Positions 1 through 8,727 of a stretch of DNA of 64,000 nucleotides are shown here, in pieces (the first letter of the stretch is position 1; every line of letters starts with the position of its first letter). The DNA is taken from the NCBI RefSeq assembly GCF_014649335.1, contig NZ_BMSV01000010.1, positions 124,001 to 188,000 on the forward strand, given 5' to 3'. The notes under the pieces were generated by a model. The model had not been told where the DNA came from, made no database searches, and saw only the letters and a program-made list of their open reading frames with translations. The DNA comes from Streptomyces roseolilacinus (GTDB taxonomy: Bacteria; Actinomycetota; Actinomycetes; Streptomycetales; Streptomycetaceae). Made by a program: the position numbers and the translations under genes.

Positions 1-22
1 AGGTACGGATAGCGTCTGCGGT

Positions 23-685
23 ATGTCTGATGCTGCGCAGCCCACCGCTGCCGAGGTACGCGCCGCCGCCGAGGCGGTCAAAGCCGCACTGGACCGTCAC
101 CTGGCGGCGGTCGAGAACCGCACCGGTGACGACGACCCGGCGGTCTACGCCGCGTTCAACGACCTGGCCGCCGCGGCCGAGGCGTACGACGAGCGGCTCT
201 ACGACCGCTACGACGAGGTCACGCCCTTCGAGATCCCGGGCGTCGAGGACTCCCTGCCGCCGTACGCGGGACCGGCCCAGCCGAACGCGCTGAGCGTACT
301 GATCCGCCGCGACTACGCCATGGCGGAACCCCAGCGGCTGCTCGCCCAGGCACAGCGCATCGCCGACGCCGAGGGCGACGACGAGGCGCCGAGGACGGCC
401 GCCGCGGTCGGCTCCAGCGTCCACGCGGCGATCGGCGTGCTGTTCGGCGAGTACGAAGCGGACGAGATCGCCTCACGCCACAAGGAGTTCGGCCTCGAGG
501 AAGGCGACTCCACGCTGTGGGTGGCGGCGGCCGACGAGCTGCCCGAACCGGGGGAGTGGCTCAGCACGCCCTTCGACCAGACCGACCCGAGCCGCGTCAT
601 CTGCCGCTTCGACGTGAGCGCCGTCTTCGACGAGGACGAGCTCTACGAGGAGGACCCGACCGGCAGGACCCACGAACTGCCCTGA
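23..685 (+). CDS. conserved hypothetical protein
   Basis: I recognise no characterised domain. The 220-residue product is acidic, rich in Ala, Asp and Glu, and soluble, with no signal peptide or membrane segment. The N-terminal half is largely helical in character (runs such as VRAAAEAVKAALDRHLAAVE) and the C-terminus is very acidic. The start is ATG at 23, with a -10-like TAGCGT at 10-15 only 7 nt upstream and no Shine-Dalgarno, so the mRNA may be leaderless; the upstream context is cut by the window edge. It converges on the RecD-like gene, whose stop lies about 50 bp away. It resembles a lineage-restricted streptomycete protein and no function can be assigned. Confidence 0.75.
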   Translation: MSDAAQPTAAEVRAAAEAVKAALDRHLAAVENRTGDDDPAVYAAFNDLAAAAEAYDERLYDRYDEVTPFEIPGVEDSLPPYAGPAQPNALSVLIRRDYAMAEPQRLLAQAQRIADAEGDDEAPRTAAAVGSSVHAAIGVLFGEYEADEIASRHKEFGLEEGDSTLWVAAADELPEPGEWLSTPFDQTDPSRVICRFDVSAVFDEDELYEEDPTGRTHELP

Positions 686-737
686 CCCGACCCGCCGCGC
701 CCACCCCACCGGGGCGGGCGCGGCGCACGCGGCCCCG

Positions 738-3050
738 CTACCTCCCCACCGGCTCCCCGACGGCCTCCAGCAGGCCCCGCAGCCGCGTCACCCGCTCCTG
801 GTCCGGCACCTCGGCGACGGCCCGCGCCAGCGCCTGGTCCACGCCGTGGACCACCGACAGGTGCCGCTCGCCCCGGCTGAACGCCGTGTACACCCACGCC
901 CGGCTCAGACCGCCCACCGCGTCCCCGGGCAGCACCACGACCGCCGCGGGCCAGCGCATCCCGGCCGCCTGGTGCGCGGTCAGCGCCCAGCCGTGCCGCA
1001 CCGCCGACTCCACCCGGTCCTTCGGCACGACCACCCGCTCCGGCCGGCCCTCGCAGTGCAGGTGCAGCCCCTCCGCGTCCGCCGACACGACCCTGCCCTG
1101 CAGGGTGCGGCCCGGCGCCTCGGCGTACGCCACCCGGTCGCCCGGGTCGAAACCGCCGAAACGGCCGGGCCCCGGGTTCAGCCGCTGCTTCAGCGCCGCG
1201 TTCAGCGCCCGCGTCCCCGCCGAGCCGCCGTGGCCCACCGTGATCACCTGGGTCTGCTCCACCGGCACGCCCAGCGCCCTCGGCACCGAGTCCGCGACCA
1301 GCTGCACCGCCCGGTGCACGGCCTCGCCCGCGTCCCGCACCGGGACGATCACGACCTCCCGGCCCGGCGCGTCCACCTGGAGCAGCTCGCCCACGCCGAC
1401 TGCGGACACGAGCTCCCCGATCGGCCCCGGATCCGGCGTGCGGGACACGACCTGCGGGCACACCCGCGCCGCCAGCAGGTCCCCGAAGACCCGGCCCGCG
1501 CCCGCCGACGGCAGCACGTGCGGATCGCCGCTCAGCACCAGCCGGCAGCCGTCCGGTACGGACTCCACCAGCGTCGCCGCCGCCTCCACGTCCAGCTGCG
1601 GCGCGTCCAGCACCACCAGCAGGTCGAGGGCGAACGCCCCCTCCTCGTCCCGGCCCGGACCGTCCGCGCCCGACAGCAGCGCCGCCACCGTGACGGCCCC
1701 CACCTCGGGGCCGAGCCCGCGCCGGCCGTTCTCGCTGTGCACCGCCACGGCCGCGCGCAGCCCGAGGTCGCGCGCCGCCCGCGCCAGGGCGACCGGTTCG
1801 GCGCGCGCCGCCTCACCGCCCGTGTGCGCCACCAGGCCCTGCGCGGCGACCGCCCGGGCCAGCTCCGGCGGGGCGGCCCGCGCCCAGCGCGGGTCGGGGC
1901 CGGAGCGGGCCAGCCGGGCCAGGCCGTCCGCGAGGCTCTCCTCGGCCAGGGCGTACCGGTCCAGCCCCAGCAGCACCGGTGACTTCCCGGCCCCCGCCTC
2001 GGCGTCCGGCTCCGGCTCCTCCCCGTCCGGCTCCTCGTCCTCCTCGTCGCGGAAGTCCAGGACGGCCCCCTCCGCCACGGCGTGCCGCACGGCCTCCTCC
2101 GGGTCCGGTACGGACCGCTCCGCGAGCGCCGCCCGCACGGCCGTCTCCTCCAGCGCCGTGTGCCCCCGCAGCGCGGCGTGCTCCAGCAGCCAGCCCACCA
2201 GGGCGTCCGTCCGCCGCGGATCCCCGGGCCCGCACTCCGCGCCGAGCAGCGCCCGCGCGAAGCCGTCCGCCTGCTCCGGCCGTACACCCGGCACGGCCAG
2301 GAGCCGCCACGGGTCCTCGCGCAGCAGCTCGCCGGCCGCCTCCCCGAGCACTTCCGCGGCCCGTACCGCCAGCGCCTCGGGGGCACCGCCCTCGACCAGC
2401 ACGGCCCGCGCGGCCGCCACGGCCTGCGGCGCCACCACGCGCGGCCCGGCCGGCACGGGCTGCCCGGTCCGCGGCCGCGGCGGCGCGGCCGGCGGGGGAG
2501 CGCTTCGGTCCGGCGCCGCCACCGGGGCGGGGGAGTCCTCGAACGCGGCGGGCGGCTTCCCCCCGCTCTCCACGGCCCGTACCGCCGCCAGCAGGTCGGC
2601 GGCCCGTCCGCTCAGCTTGGTGCCGCTCGCGATCGGCTCGGCGCGCTCGGCCTTGCGCCGCTCGATCCGCTCCCGCAGCTCCCGCTGGGCCGCCAGCTCG
2701 GCCGCCGCCTCGGAGACCTCCGCCCCGGTGCCCTCCGCGCCGGTGCCCTCCGCGCCGGGTTCGCCCCCGTCCGGCTTCCCGTCCGCCCCCGGTTCCGTAC
2801 CCTCCGCCCCGTCCGTGTCCGGGGCCCCTTCCCCCTCCGCGTGCACGTCCGCCTCCGCGTCCGGGGTCGTTTCCCCCTCCGCGCCGGCGTCCGTGCTCGC
2901 CTCCGTCTCCGCCTCCGGCGCGTCGGCGTCCGGCGCCGCTCCGGCGGTGGGCACGGGGCCTGCGGTCTCCCGCTCCGGCCGGGCGGGCGCGGCGGGGGCG
3001 GTCTCGGCGGCCGGGGAGTCGGGGTTCTCCCCCCGGGGGTGCGCGGTCAC
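738..3050 (-). CDS. RecD2-like helix-hairpin-helix protein with degenerate helicase motifs
   Basis: The 770-residue product follows the RecD2/SF1B layout but appears to have lost catalysis. Residues 1-150 are a low-complexity acidic Ala/Glu/Pro tail. A basic segment follows, then a helix-hairpin-helix-like region (about 230-340), then the two-lobed helicase core. Where RecD2 has the P-loop GGPGTGKS this protein has TGGEAARAEP, with no Lys. Walker B is VVLDAPQLD, with the Glu replaced. Motif III is SGDPHVLPS, lacking the Gln. Motif V is LTAHQAAG. The motif VI arginine region YTAFSRGER is kept. It starts with GTG, overlapping the stop of the aldo/keto reductase by 4 bp (GTGA), so the two are translationally coupled. 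DNA binding without helicase activity is my inference. Confidence 0.8.
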   Translation of the reverse strand: MTAHPRGENPDSPAAETAPAAPARPERETAGPVPTAGAAPDADAPEAETEASTDAGAEGETTPDAEADVHAEGEGAPDTDGAEGTEPGADGKPDGGEPGAEGTGAEGTGAEVSEAAAELAAQRELRERIERRKAERAEPIASGTKLSGRAADLLAAVRAVESGGKPPAAFEDSPAPVAAPDRSAPPPAAPPRPRTGQPVPAGPRVVAPQAVAAARAVLVEGGAPEALAVRAAEVLGEAAGELLREDPWRLLAVPGVRPEQADGFARALLGAECGPGDPRRTDALVGWLLEHAALRGHTALEETAVRAALAERSVPDPEEAVRHAVAEGAVLDFRDEEDEEPDGEEPEPDAEAGAGKSPVLLGLDRYALAEESLADGLARLARSGPDPRWARAAPPELARAVAAQGLVAHTGGEAARAEPVALARAARDLGLRAAVAVHSENGRRGLGPEVGAVTVAALLSGADGPGRDEEGAFALDLLVVLDAPQLDVEAAATLVESVPDGCRLVLSGDPHVLPSAGAGRVFGDLLAARVCPQVVSRTPDPGPIGELVSAVGVGELLQVDAPGREVVIVPVRDAGEAVHRAVQLVADSVPRALGVPVEQTQVITVGHGGSAGTRALNAALKQRLNPGPGRFGGFDPGDRVAYAEAPGRTLQGRVVSADAEGLHLHCEGRPERVVVPKDRVESAVRHGWALTAHQAAGMRWPAAVVVLPGDAVGGLSRAWVYTAFSRGERHLSVVHGVDQALARAVAEVPDQERVTRLRGLLEAVGEPVGR

Positions 3051-4036
3051 AGCGTGCTCCAGTCCTGGTCGGGGTAGCGGTGCACGGGCGCCGACACGTC
3101 GTCCAGCGCCCGTCGGATCTCGTCAGGAAGACTAAGGCTCTCCACTGACAGCGCCGCCGTGAGCTGCCGCGCCGTCCGCGCGCCCACCACCGGCGCCGTC
3201 ACTCCCGGCCGGTCCCGCACCCAGGCCAGGGCGACCTGGAGCGGCGTCACCGCCAGGCCGTCCGCCGCCGTCGTCACGGCGTCCACGATGCGCCGAGCCG
3301 ACTCGTCCAGGTACGGCTCCACGAACGGCGCCATGTGGTCCGACGCGCCCCGCGAGCCGGCCGGGACGCCGCTCCGGTACTTGCCGGTCAGCACGCCCCG
3401 GCCCAGCGGCGACGACGGCAGCAGGCCCACGCCCAGGTCCCGCGCGGCGGGCAGCACCTCCCGCTCCACACCGCGCTGGAGCAGCGAGTACTCCATCTGC
3501 GTCCCGGCCAGCCGCGCCCGCGTGCCCGGCGCGGACAGCTGCCACGTCGCCGCCTTCGCCAGCTGCCAGCCGCAGAAGTTGGCCACGCCCACGTACCGGG
3601 CCCGGCCGCTGGTCACCGCTATGTCGAGGGCCTGGAGCGTCTCCTCCAGCGGCGTCCACGGATCGTAGGCGTGCACCTGCCACAGGTCCACGTAGTCCGT
3701 GCCCAGCCGCTCCAGCGAAGCGTCCAGGGCGGCCAGCAGGTGGCCGCGCGAGCCGTCGAAGCGCCGCTCCGGGTCCGGGTCGGGCACGCTCCCGGCCTTC
3801 GTGGAGAGGACCAGGTCGCGCCGCGGCACCAGCCGCTCCGCCAACTGCCCCAGCAGGTACTCGGCCTCCCCGCCGCCGTACACGTCCGCCGTGTCGACGA
3901 GGGTCCCGCCGGCCTCCCAGAACGCCTTCAACTGCTCGGCCGCCTCGTGCTCGTCCGTGTCCCGCCCCCACGTGAGGGTGCCCAGCCCGATCCGGGACAC
4001 GCGCAGGCCGGTGCTGCCGAGATGCCTCTGCTCCAT
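3047..4036 (-). CDS. aldo/keto reductase
   Basis: This is a 329-residue NAD(P)H-dependent oxidoreductase of the aldo/keto reductase superfamily, a single TIM barrel close to the voltage-gated K+ channel beta-subunit/YhdN type. The N-terminus MEQRHLGSTGLRVSRIGLGT is typical. The catalytic tetrad can be placed: Asp48 and Tyr53 in VDTADVY, Lys in LSTKAG, and His in QVHAYDP. The substrate is unknown. I chose the ATG at 4036 over an upstream in-frame start because family members begin here. A -10-like TAATCT (minus strand, 4044-4049) sits 7 nt upstream with no Shine-Dalgarno, suggesting a leaderless mRNA. The gene is first in a two-gene operon with the RecD-like gene. Confidence 0.9.
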   Translation of the reverse strand: MEQRHLGSTGLRVSRIGLGTLTWGRDTDEHEAAEQLKAFWEAGGTLVDTADVYGGGEAEYLLGQLAERLVPRRDLVLSTKAGSVPDPDPERRFDGSRGHLLAALDASLERLGTDYVDLWQVHAYDPWTPLEETLQALDIAVTSGRARYVGVANFCGWQLAKAATWQLSAPGTRARLAGTQMEYSLLQRGVEREVLPAARDLGVGLLPSSPLGRGVLTGKYRSGVPAGSRGASDHMAPFVEPYLDESARRIVDAVTTAADGLAVTPLQVALAWVRDRPGVTAPVVGARTARQLTAALSVESLSLPDEIRRALDDVSAPVHRYPDQDWSTL

Positions 4037-4127
4037 GGCCGCGAGATTACTGGCCGGAAGCGCAGGCCAGGACACCCTGTGGACAACGCGCCCGACAGGC
4101 CCACTGCCCGGACGGCCGCCCGCGCGC

Positions 4128-4163
4128 TAGAGTCCGCACACCACACACGTTACTGATCAGTAA
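4128..4163 (+). promoter_or_regulatory. candidate promoter -10 and palindromic operator of the LLM oxidoreductase gene
   Basis: A -10-like TAGAGT lies at 4128-4133. It is followed at 4150-4163 by a perfect 14-bp palindrome, TTACTGATCAGTAA, which is AT-rich against a GC-rich background and ends just before the ribosome-binding site AAGGGG. A palindrome immediately downstream of the likely transcription start fits a repressor operator, perhaps TetR-like. No regulator gene lies beside it. Confidence 0.5.
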
Positions 4164-4175
4164 AAGGGGATCGGC

Positions 4176-5228
4176 ATGCGGCTCGGCATCAACCTCGGCT
4201 ACTGGGGGGCGGGCATGGACGGCGACAACCTCGCCGTCGCCCAGGAGGCGGACCGCCTCGGCTACGACGTGTGCTGGGCCGCCGAGGCGTACGGCTCCGA
4301 CGCGCCCACCGTCCTGTCCTGGGTCGCCGCCCAGACCGAGAACATCGACGTCGGCTCCGCGATCATGCAGATCCCGGCGCGCCAGCCGGCCATGACCGCC
4401 ATGACGGCCGCCACCCTCGACTCGCTGTCGGGCGGCCGGTTCCGCCTCGGCCTCGGCGTGTCGGGCCCGCAGGTGTCCGAGGGCTGGTACGGCGTCACCT
4501 TCGACAAGCCGCTCGCCCGCACCCGCGAGTACGTCGAGATCGTCCGCAAGGCCATGGCGCGCGAGCGCCTCACCTACGACGGCGCGCACTGGACCCTGCC
4601 GCTGCCCGGCGGCCCCGGCAAGCCGATCAAGCTGACCGTCCACCCGCAGCGCGAGCACATCCCGCTCTACATCGCCGCCATCGGCCCCAGGAACCTCGAA
4701 CAGACCGGCGAGATCGCCGACGGCGCCCTGCTGATCTTCCCCTCCGCCGCCCACCTGGAGGAAACGGCCCTGCGCCACCTCCGCGCCGGGCGCGAGAAGG
4801 CCGGACTGACCATGGACGGCTTCGACGTCTGCCCCACCGTCCCGCTCGCCGTCGGCGACGACGTCGACGCCCTCGCGGACATGTTCCGCCCCTACACCGC
4901 CCTGTACGTCGGCGGCATGGGCAGCCGCAGGCAGAACTTCTACAACCGGCTCGCCCAGCGCATGGGGTACGAGCGGGAGGCCGCCGAGATCCAGGACAGG
5001 TACCTCTCCGGGGACAAGGACGGCGCCGCGGCCGCCGTGCCGCACCGCCTGATCGACGACACGACGCTGCTCGGCCCCGTCGAGCGGATCGCGGACCGGA
5101 TGCAGGCGTACGCGGCGGCCGGCGTCACCACCCTCACGCTCGCCCCCGCCGGCTTCACGCTCGACGAGCGGATCGCCGCCCTGCGCGCCGGCACCCGGGC
5201 GCTGGAGCGCGCCGGCCTCGTCGACTGA
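4176..5228 (+). CDS. LLM class F420-dependent oxidoreductase
   Basis: The 350-residue product is a luciferase-like monooxygenase-fold protein of the actinobacterial F420-dependent type. It is a single TIM barrel opening with MRLGINLGYWG. It carries the conserved segments LSGGRFRLGLGVSGPQV and a cofactor-loop region PLYIAAIGPRNLEQTGEIADG. Such enzymes use reduced F420 or FMN for hydride transfer; the substrate cannot be told from sequence. The start is ATG with AAGGGGA about 6 nt upstream. The gene stands alone, preceded by a palindromic operator candidate and followed by a hairpin terminator. Confidence 0.9.
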   Translation: MRLGINLGYWGAGMDGDNLAVAQEADRLGYDVCWAAEAYGSDAPTVLSWVAAQTENIDVGSAIMQIPARQPAMTAMTAATLDSLSGGRFRLGLGVSGPQVSEGWYGVTFDKPLARTREYVEIVRKAMARERLTYDGAHWTLPLPGGPGKPIKLTVHPQREHIPLYIAAIGPRNLEQTGEIADGALLIFPSAAHLEETALRHLRAGREKAGLTMDGFDVCPTVPLAVGDDVDALADMFRPYTALYVGGMGSRRQNFYNRLAQRMGYEREAAEIQDRYLSGDKDGAAAAVPHRLIDDTTLLGPVERIADRMQAYAAAGVTTLTLAPAGFTLDERIAALRAGTRALERAGLVD

Positions 5229-5256
5229 CCGCTTCCGCGGCCACCGGACAGGTCTG

Positions 5257-5296
5257 CGGCCGTGGTGGGGGCTCGGGGTCATCCCCGCCACGGCCG
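5257..5296 (+). terminator. hairpin terminator after the LLM oxidoreductase gene
   Basis: The arms at 5257-5270 and 5283-5296 (CGGCCGTGG... / ...CCACGGCCG) pair over 14 positions with one mismatch around a 12-nt loop. There is no T-tract, as is usual in streptomycetes. Confidence 0.6.
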
Positions 5297-5445
5297 TCAC
5301 GCAGCACAACGCGCCACCCGCCCGTCGGTTACGCACGGCGGCGGACGGGCCCATCCGCTGCTCCGTTCGGCGCAGCGACGGCGCGCGGTGTTGCCTCCCC
5401 TCCCGCACGGCACTTGACTCGTGCCGACACGTGGAGGTGACAGCG

Positions 5446-6231
5446 ATGCTCTCGGCCCGCAGTCTGTTCCAGGAGATCGTCGACGACGACGAGGCCTACC
5501 GGCTGTTCTGCTCGATCGCGGCCGGCGGCGAGACGCAGGGAGGCTGGGAGAACGGCCGGATCGCCGCCCTGGTCCCCGCGTCCCTGAGCGACCTCGCACC
5601 CAAGATCGCCCGGCACGGCGCCGACGAGGACAAGCACGGCCGCATCTTCCACGCGCTGCTGAGGAAGCGCGGGCTCGGCCCGGTGCCCGTCCCGCCGGAG
5701 ACCGACTACACGATGCTCCTCGAACGCTCCGGCATCGGCCTCGCCCACGACCGGCTGCGCCGCGACGAGCCGCTCACCGAGCACGACGTCGTCGTCTACC
5801 TCTCGCACAGCCGCGTCACCGAGCAGCGCGCCGCCGACCAGATGGCCCAGCTCGTCCGGCACTTCGGCGACCACCCGGAGCTGGGCAAGGCCGTCCGGAT
5901 GATCGGCGACGACGAGGACGGTCACCTCGCGTACTGCCACGAGGAACTGCTGCGGCTGGCCCGCGCCGGGCACGGCCGCGCCATCCAGCGCACCCTGCGC
6001 GAGTGCGCCCTCACGGAGATCGCCGTCCACCGCGACGTGAGCCTCGCCGTCGTGGACCACATGGGCCGCCTCCTGGGGTGGCCGCGCGCCAAGGCGGCCG
6101 TCCTCGCGGCGGGCGTCCGCGCCCGGTACGCGTACGAGCGGGCCGGCGGCTGGCGGCGCATGGTCACCCTCTCCCCGCCCGAGCGCCGCAACGCCCTCGG
6201 CGGCCCCGCCGAGACCGCGCCCGCCCTCTGA
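5446..6231 (+). CDS. ferritin-like domain protein
   Basis: The 261-residue cytoplasmic protein has the spacing of a ferritin-like diiron four-helix bundle. E-x-x-H occurs at residues 61-64 (EDKH) and 157-160 (EDGH), with a further Glu near 126 (RVTEQRA). Ferritin-like proteins bind a di-iron centre for iron storage, oxidation or radical chemistry; which applies here is unclear. The ATG at 5446 is preferred over an in-frame GTG at 5431 because GGAGG at 5433-5437 is ideally spaced for it. The gene is monocistronic and converges on corA. Confidence 0.75.
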   Translation: MLSARSLFQEIVDDDEAYRLFCSIAAGGETQGGWENGRIAALVPASLSDLAPKIARHGADEDKHGRIFHALLRKRGLGPVPVPPETDYTMLLERSGIGLAHDRLRRDEPLTEHDVVVYLSHSRVTEQRAADQMAQLVRHFGDHPELGKAVRMIGDDEDGHLAYCHEELLRLARAGHGRAIQRTLRECALTEIAVHRDVSLAVVDHMGRLLGWPRAKAAVLAAGVRARYAYERAGGWRRMVTLSPPERRNALGGPAETAPAL

Positions 6232-6323
6232 CCCGCCGCCCGCCCGGCCCGCCGCGGCCCGGCCGCACCCCGGCGGCCCGGCGCCCCGGCCGTGCCCCGC
6301 GCCCGGTCACCGCGGGCGGGGCG

Positions 6324-7307
6324 TCACAGCCAGCCGCGCCGTTTGAACAGCCGGTACAGGCCGACCACCGCGACCGCCATCAGCCCCACCACCGCCGGGT
6401 ACCCCCACACCCACCGCAGCTCCGGCATGTGCGTGAAGTTCATCCCGTACACGCCCGCGACCATCGTCGGGACCGCCGCCATCGCCGCCCAGGCGGAGAT
6501 CTTCCGCATGTCGTCGTTCTGGCGCACGCCCATCTGCGCCAGGTGCGCGGACAGGATGTCCGACAGGAGCCGGTCCAGCGCCTCCACCTGTTCCCCGGCC
6601 CGGGTCAGGTGGTCGCTGACGTCCCGGAAGAACGGCCGCGCGTCCTCGGCCACGTACGGCACGCCCGCCCCGGCCAGCCGCTCCATCGGCCCGCCCAGCG
6701 GGCCCGTCGCGCGCCGGAACTCCAGCACCTGCCGCTTGAACTGGTAGATCCGCGACGCCGTGTTCTTCGCGTCGCCCCCCGCCGGCTGGAAGACCTCCGC
6801 CTCCAGCTCCTCCAGGTCCAGCTGGAGCTCGCGGGCGACCTCCACGTAGTGGTCGACGACGGCGTCGCTCACCGAGTACAGCACCGACGTCGGGCCCTGC
6901 CGCAGCATGTCCGGCTCCGCCTCCAGCCGCCGCCGCACCTCCGCCAGCGGGGACCCCTCGCCGTGCCGCACCGTCACCACGAACGAGTCGCCCATGAACA
7001 CCATCAGCTCGCCCGTGGAGACCGTGTCGCCCTCCGGCTCGTACATCACCGGTTTCAGGACCAGGAACAGCGAGTCGTCGTACACCTCCAGCTTCGGCCG
7101 CTGGTGCGCCTTCAGGGCGTCCTCCACGGCCAGCGGGTGCAGCCCGAACTCGGCTGACACCCGGTCGAACTCCTCGGCGGTCGGCTCGTGCAACCCGATC
7201 CACACGAACGCGTCGACCGAGTCGCGCGCCTCCTCCAAGGCGACGACGATGTCGGAGGGGCCCTGGCGGCGGCGCCCGTCCCGGTAGATGGCACAGTCCA
7301 CGATCAC
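6324..7307 (-). CDS. corA: magnesium/cobalt transporter CorA family
   Basis: The 327-residue protein is a CorA-type divalent cation channel: a large cytoplasmic N-terminal domain, a long coiled stalk helix, then two C-terminal membrane segments. The signature YGMNF (GMN at about 288-290) follows the first membrane segment, which is the ion-selectivity loop of the family, and the basic tail KRRGWL ends the protein. I place the start at GTG 7307 (MIVDCAIYRDG in family members), with GGGGAA about 12 nt upstream; an in-frame GTG at 7340 is the alternative. The gene is divergent from the histidine phosphatase gene. Confidence 0.9.
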   Translation of the reverse strand: MIVDCAIYRDGRRRQGPSDIVVALEEARDSVDAFVWIGLHEPTAEEFDRVSAEFGLHPLAVEDALKAHQRPKLEVYDDSLFLVLKPVMYEPEGDTVSTGELMVFMGDSFVVTVRHGEGSPLAEVRRRLEAEPDMLRQGPTSVLYSVSDAVVDHYVEVARELQLDLEELEAEVFQPAGGDAKNTASRIYQFKRQVLEFRRATGPLGGPMERLAGAGVPYVAEDARPFFRDVSDHLTRAGEQVEALDRLLSDILSAHLAQMGVRQNDDMRKISAWAAMAAVPTMVAGVYGMNFTHMPELRWVWGYPAVVGLMAVAVVGLYRLFKRRGWL

Positions 7308-7369
7308 GGCGCGTATTCTTCCCCGGTCCGCCGCCCCCACGCCTGCCCCCCGGCCCTACCCTTGCCGTC

Positions 7370-8056
7370 ATGGCGACGTTGATCCTCGTACGGCACGGCA
7401 GGTCCACCGCGAACACCGCCGGCGTCCTGGCCGGCCGCACCCCCGGTGTCACCCTCGACGAGCGCGGCGCCGCCCAGGCCGCCGCCCTGCCCGGGCGGCT
7501 CGCCGAGGTGCCGCTCGCCCTGGCCGTCAGCAGCCCCCTCCAGCGCTGCCGCGAGACCCTCGCCCCCCTCCTCGCCGCCCGCCCCGGCCTGACCCTCCAC
7601 ACCGAGGAGCGGATCAACGAGTGCGACTACGGCGACTGGTCCGGCCGCAAGCTGGCCGAGCTCGCCGACGAGCCGCTCATGGACGTCGTCCAGCACCACC
7701 CGTCCGCCGCCGCCTTCCCCGGCGGCGAGTCCATGCGCGCCATGCAGGCCCGCGCCGTCGACGCCGTGCGGGACTGGGACGCGCGCGTGGCGGCCGACCA
7801 CGGCGACGACGCCGCGTACGTGATGTGCTCGCACGGCGACATCATCAAGGCGCTCGTCGCGGACGCCCTCGGCCTGCACCTCGACCTCTTCCAGCGCGTC
7901 CACGTCGACCCGTGCTCCGTCACCGCGATCCGCTACACCCGCACCCGGCCCTTCCTCGTCCGCCTCGGCGACACCGGCGACTTCGGCGGCCTCGCCCCCC
8001 GCGACGGCGACGGGGGCGCGACCGCGCAGGTCGGCGGCGGCGCGGGCGCACCGTGA
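7370..8056 (+). CDS. histidine phosphatase family protein (MSMEG_4193-type)
   Basis: The 228-residue member of the phosphoglycerate mutase-like superfamily has the phospho-acceptor motif LVRHGRSTAN at residues 6-15, a catalytic acid region ERINECDYGDWSG, and the second histidine in CSHGD. It corresponds to the actinobacterial 'MSMEG_4193' family usually found beside DUF3090 and mshC, as here. The physiological substrate is unknown. A -10-like TACCCT at 7357-7362 lies 7 nt before the ATG and there is no Shine-Dalgarno, so this is probably a leaderless first gene of the four-gene cluster. Confidence 0.88.
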   Translation: MATLILVRHGRSTANTAGVLAGRTPGVTLDERGAAQAAALPGRLAEVPLALAVSSPLQRCRETLAPLLAARPGLTLHTEERINECDYGDWSGRKLAELADEPLMDVVQHHPSAAAFPGGESMRAMQARAVDAVRDWDARVAADHGDDAAYVMCSHGDIIKALVADALGLHLDLFQRVHVDPCSVTAIRYTRTRPFLVRLGDTGDFGGLAPRDGDGGATAQVGGGAGAP

Positions 8057-8136
8057 TCGCTTCGCACAGTAGGGTGGATGCGCTGCCGAGGCGGCCGTAG
8101 CGTCGTACTCACGAACGAGATCAAGGGAGAGGGAAC

Positions 8137-8727
8137 GTGTCCCGTCAGGTGTTCCTCTATGACCCGCCGGAGCGCTTCGTGGCCGGTACGGTCGGGCTGC
8201 CTGGCCGCCGTACGTTCTTCCTCCAGGCCTCCGCCGGCGGCCGGGTCACCAGCGTCGCCCTGGAGAAGACCCAGGTCGCGGCGCTCGCCGAGCGCATGGA
8301 CGAGCTCCTGGACGAGGTCGTGCGCCGCACCGGGGGAAACGCCCCGGTCCCGGCCGTCGTCCCCGCCGACGTCGCCGACACCGCGCCGCTCGACACCCCC
8401 GTCGAGGAGGAGTTCCGCGTCGGCACCATGGCGCTCGCCTGGGACGGCGAGGAGCAGCGGCTCGTCGTCGAGGCGCAGGCCCTCGTCGAACTCGACGTGG
8501 ACTCCGAGGAGGACCTCGCCGAGGCGGAGGAGCGCCTCCTCCAGGACGAGGAGAACGGCCCCCCGATGCTCCGCGTCCGGCTCACCGGCGCCCAGGCGCG
8601 GGCCTTCGCCAAGCGCGCCCTCGACGTCGTGAACGCCGGCCGCCCGCCGTGCCCCCTGTGCAGCCTGCCGCTCGACCCGGAAGGACACGTATGTCCGCGC
8701 CAGAACGGATACCGCCGCGGGGCCTGA
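8137..8727 (+). CDS. DUF3090 family protein
   Basis: The 196-residue protein belongs to DUF3090, a conserved actinobacterial family of unknown function. It begins SRQVFLYDPPERFVAGTVGLPG and carries an acidic helical middle. It ends in a putative zinc-binding tail CPLC-x8-HVC (residues about 176-190). The start is GTG at 8137 with AGGGAGAGGG upstream. Its 3' end overlaps the next gene by 37 bp, which implies translational coupling with the kinase-like protein. Its invariable company with the histidine phosphatase, the kinase-like gene and mshC suggests a shared process, but none has been demonstrated that I know of. Confidence 0.9.
   Translation: MSRQVFLYDPPERFVAGTVGLPGRRTFFLQASAGGRVTSVALEKTQVAALAERMDELLDEVVRRTGGNAPVPAVVPADVADTAPLDTPVEEEFRVGTMALAWDGEEQRLVVEAQALVELDVDSEEDLAEAEERLLQDEENGPPMLRVRLTGAQARAFAKRALDVVNAGRPPCPLCSLPLDPEGHVCPRQNGYRRGA

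Noticed and set aside
2000..2050. AGAGKS in the RecD-like protein as a Walker A motif
   Set aside because: It lies in the acidic linker before the element that precedes motif I in RecD2, and is not followed by the usual hydrophobic helix. The true motif I position reads TGGEAARAEP.
517..3135. 872-codon ORF on the plus strand opposite the RecD-like gene
   Set aside because: Its composition is Arg/Ser/Pro/Ala noise typical of the complement of high-GC genes. The minus strand shows family motifs and coupling to the reductase.
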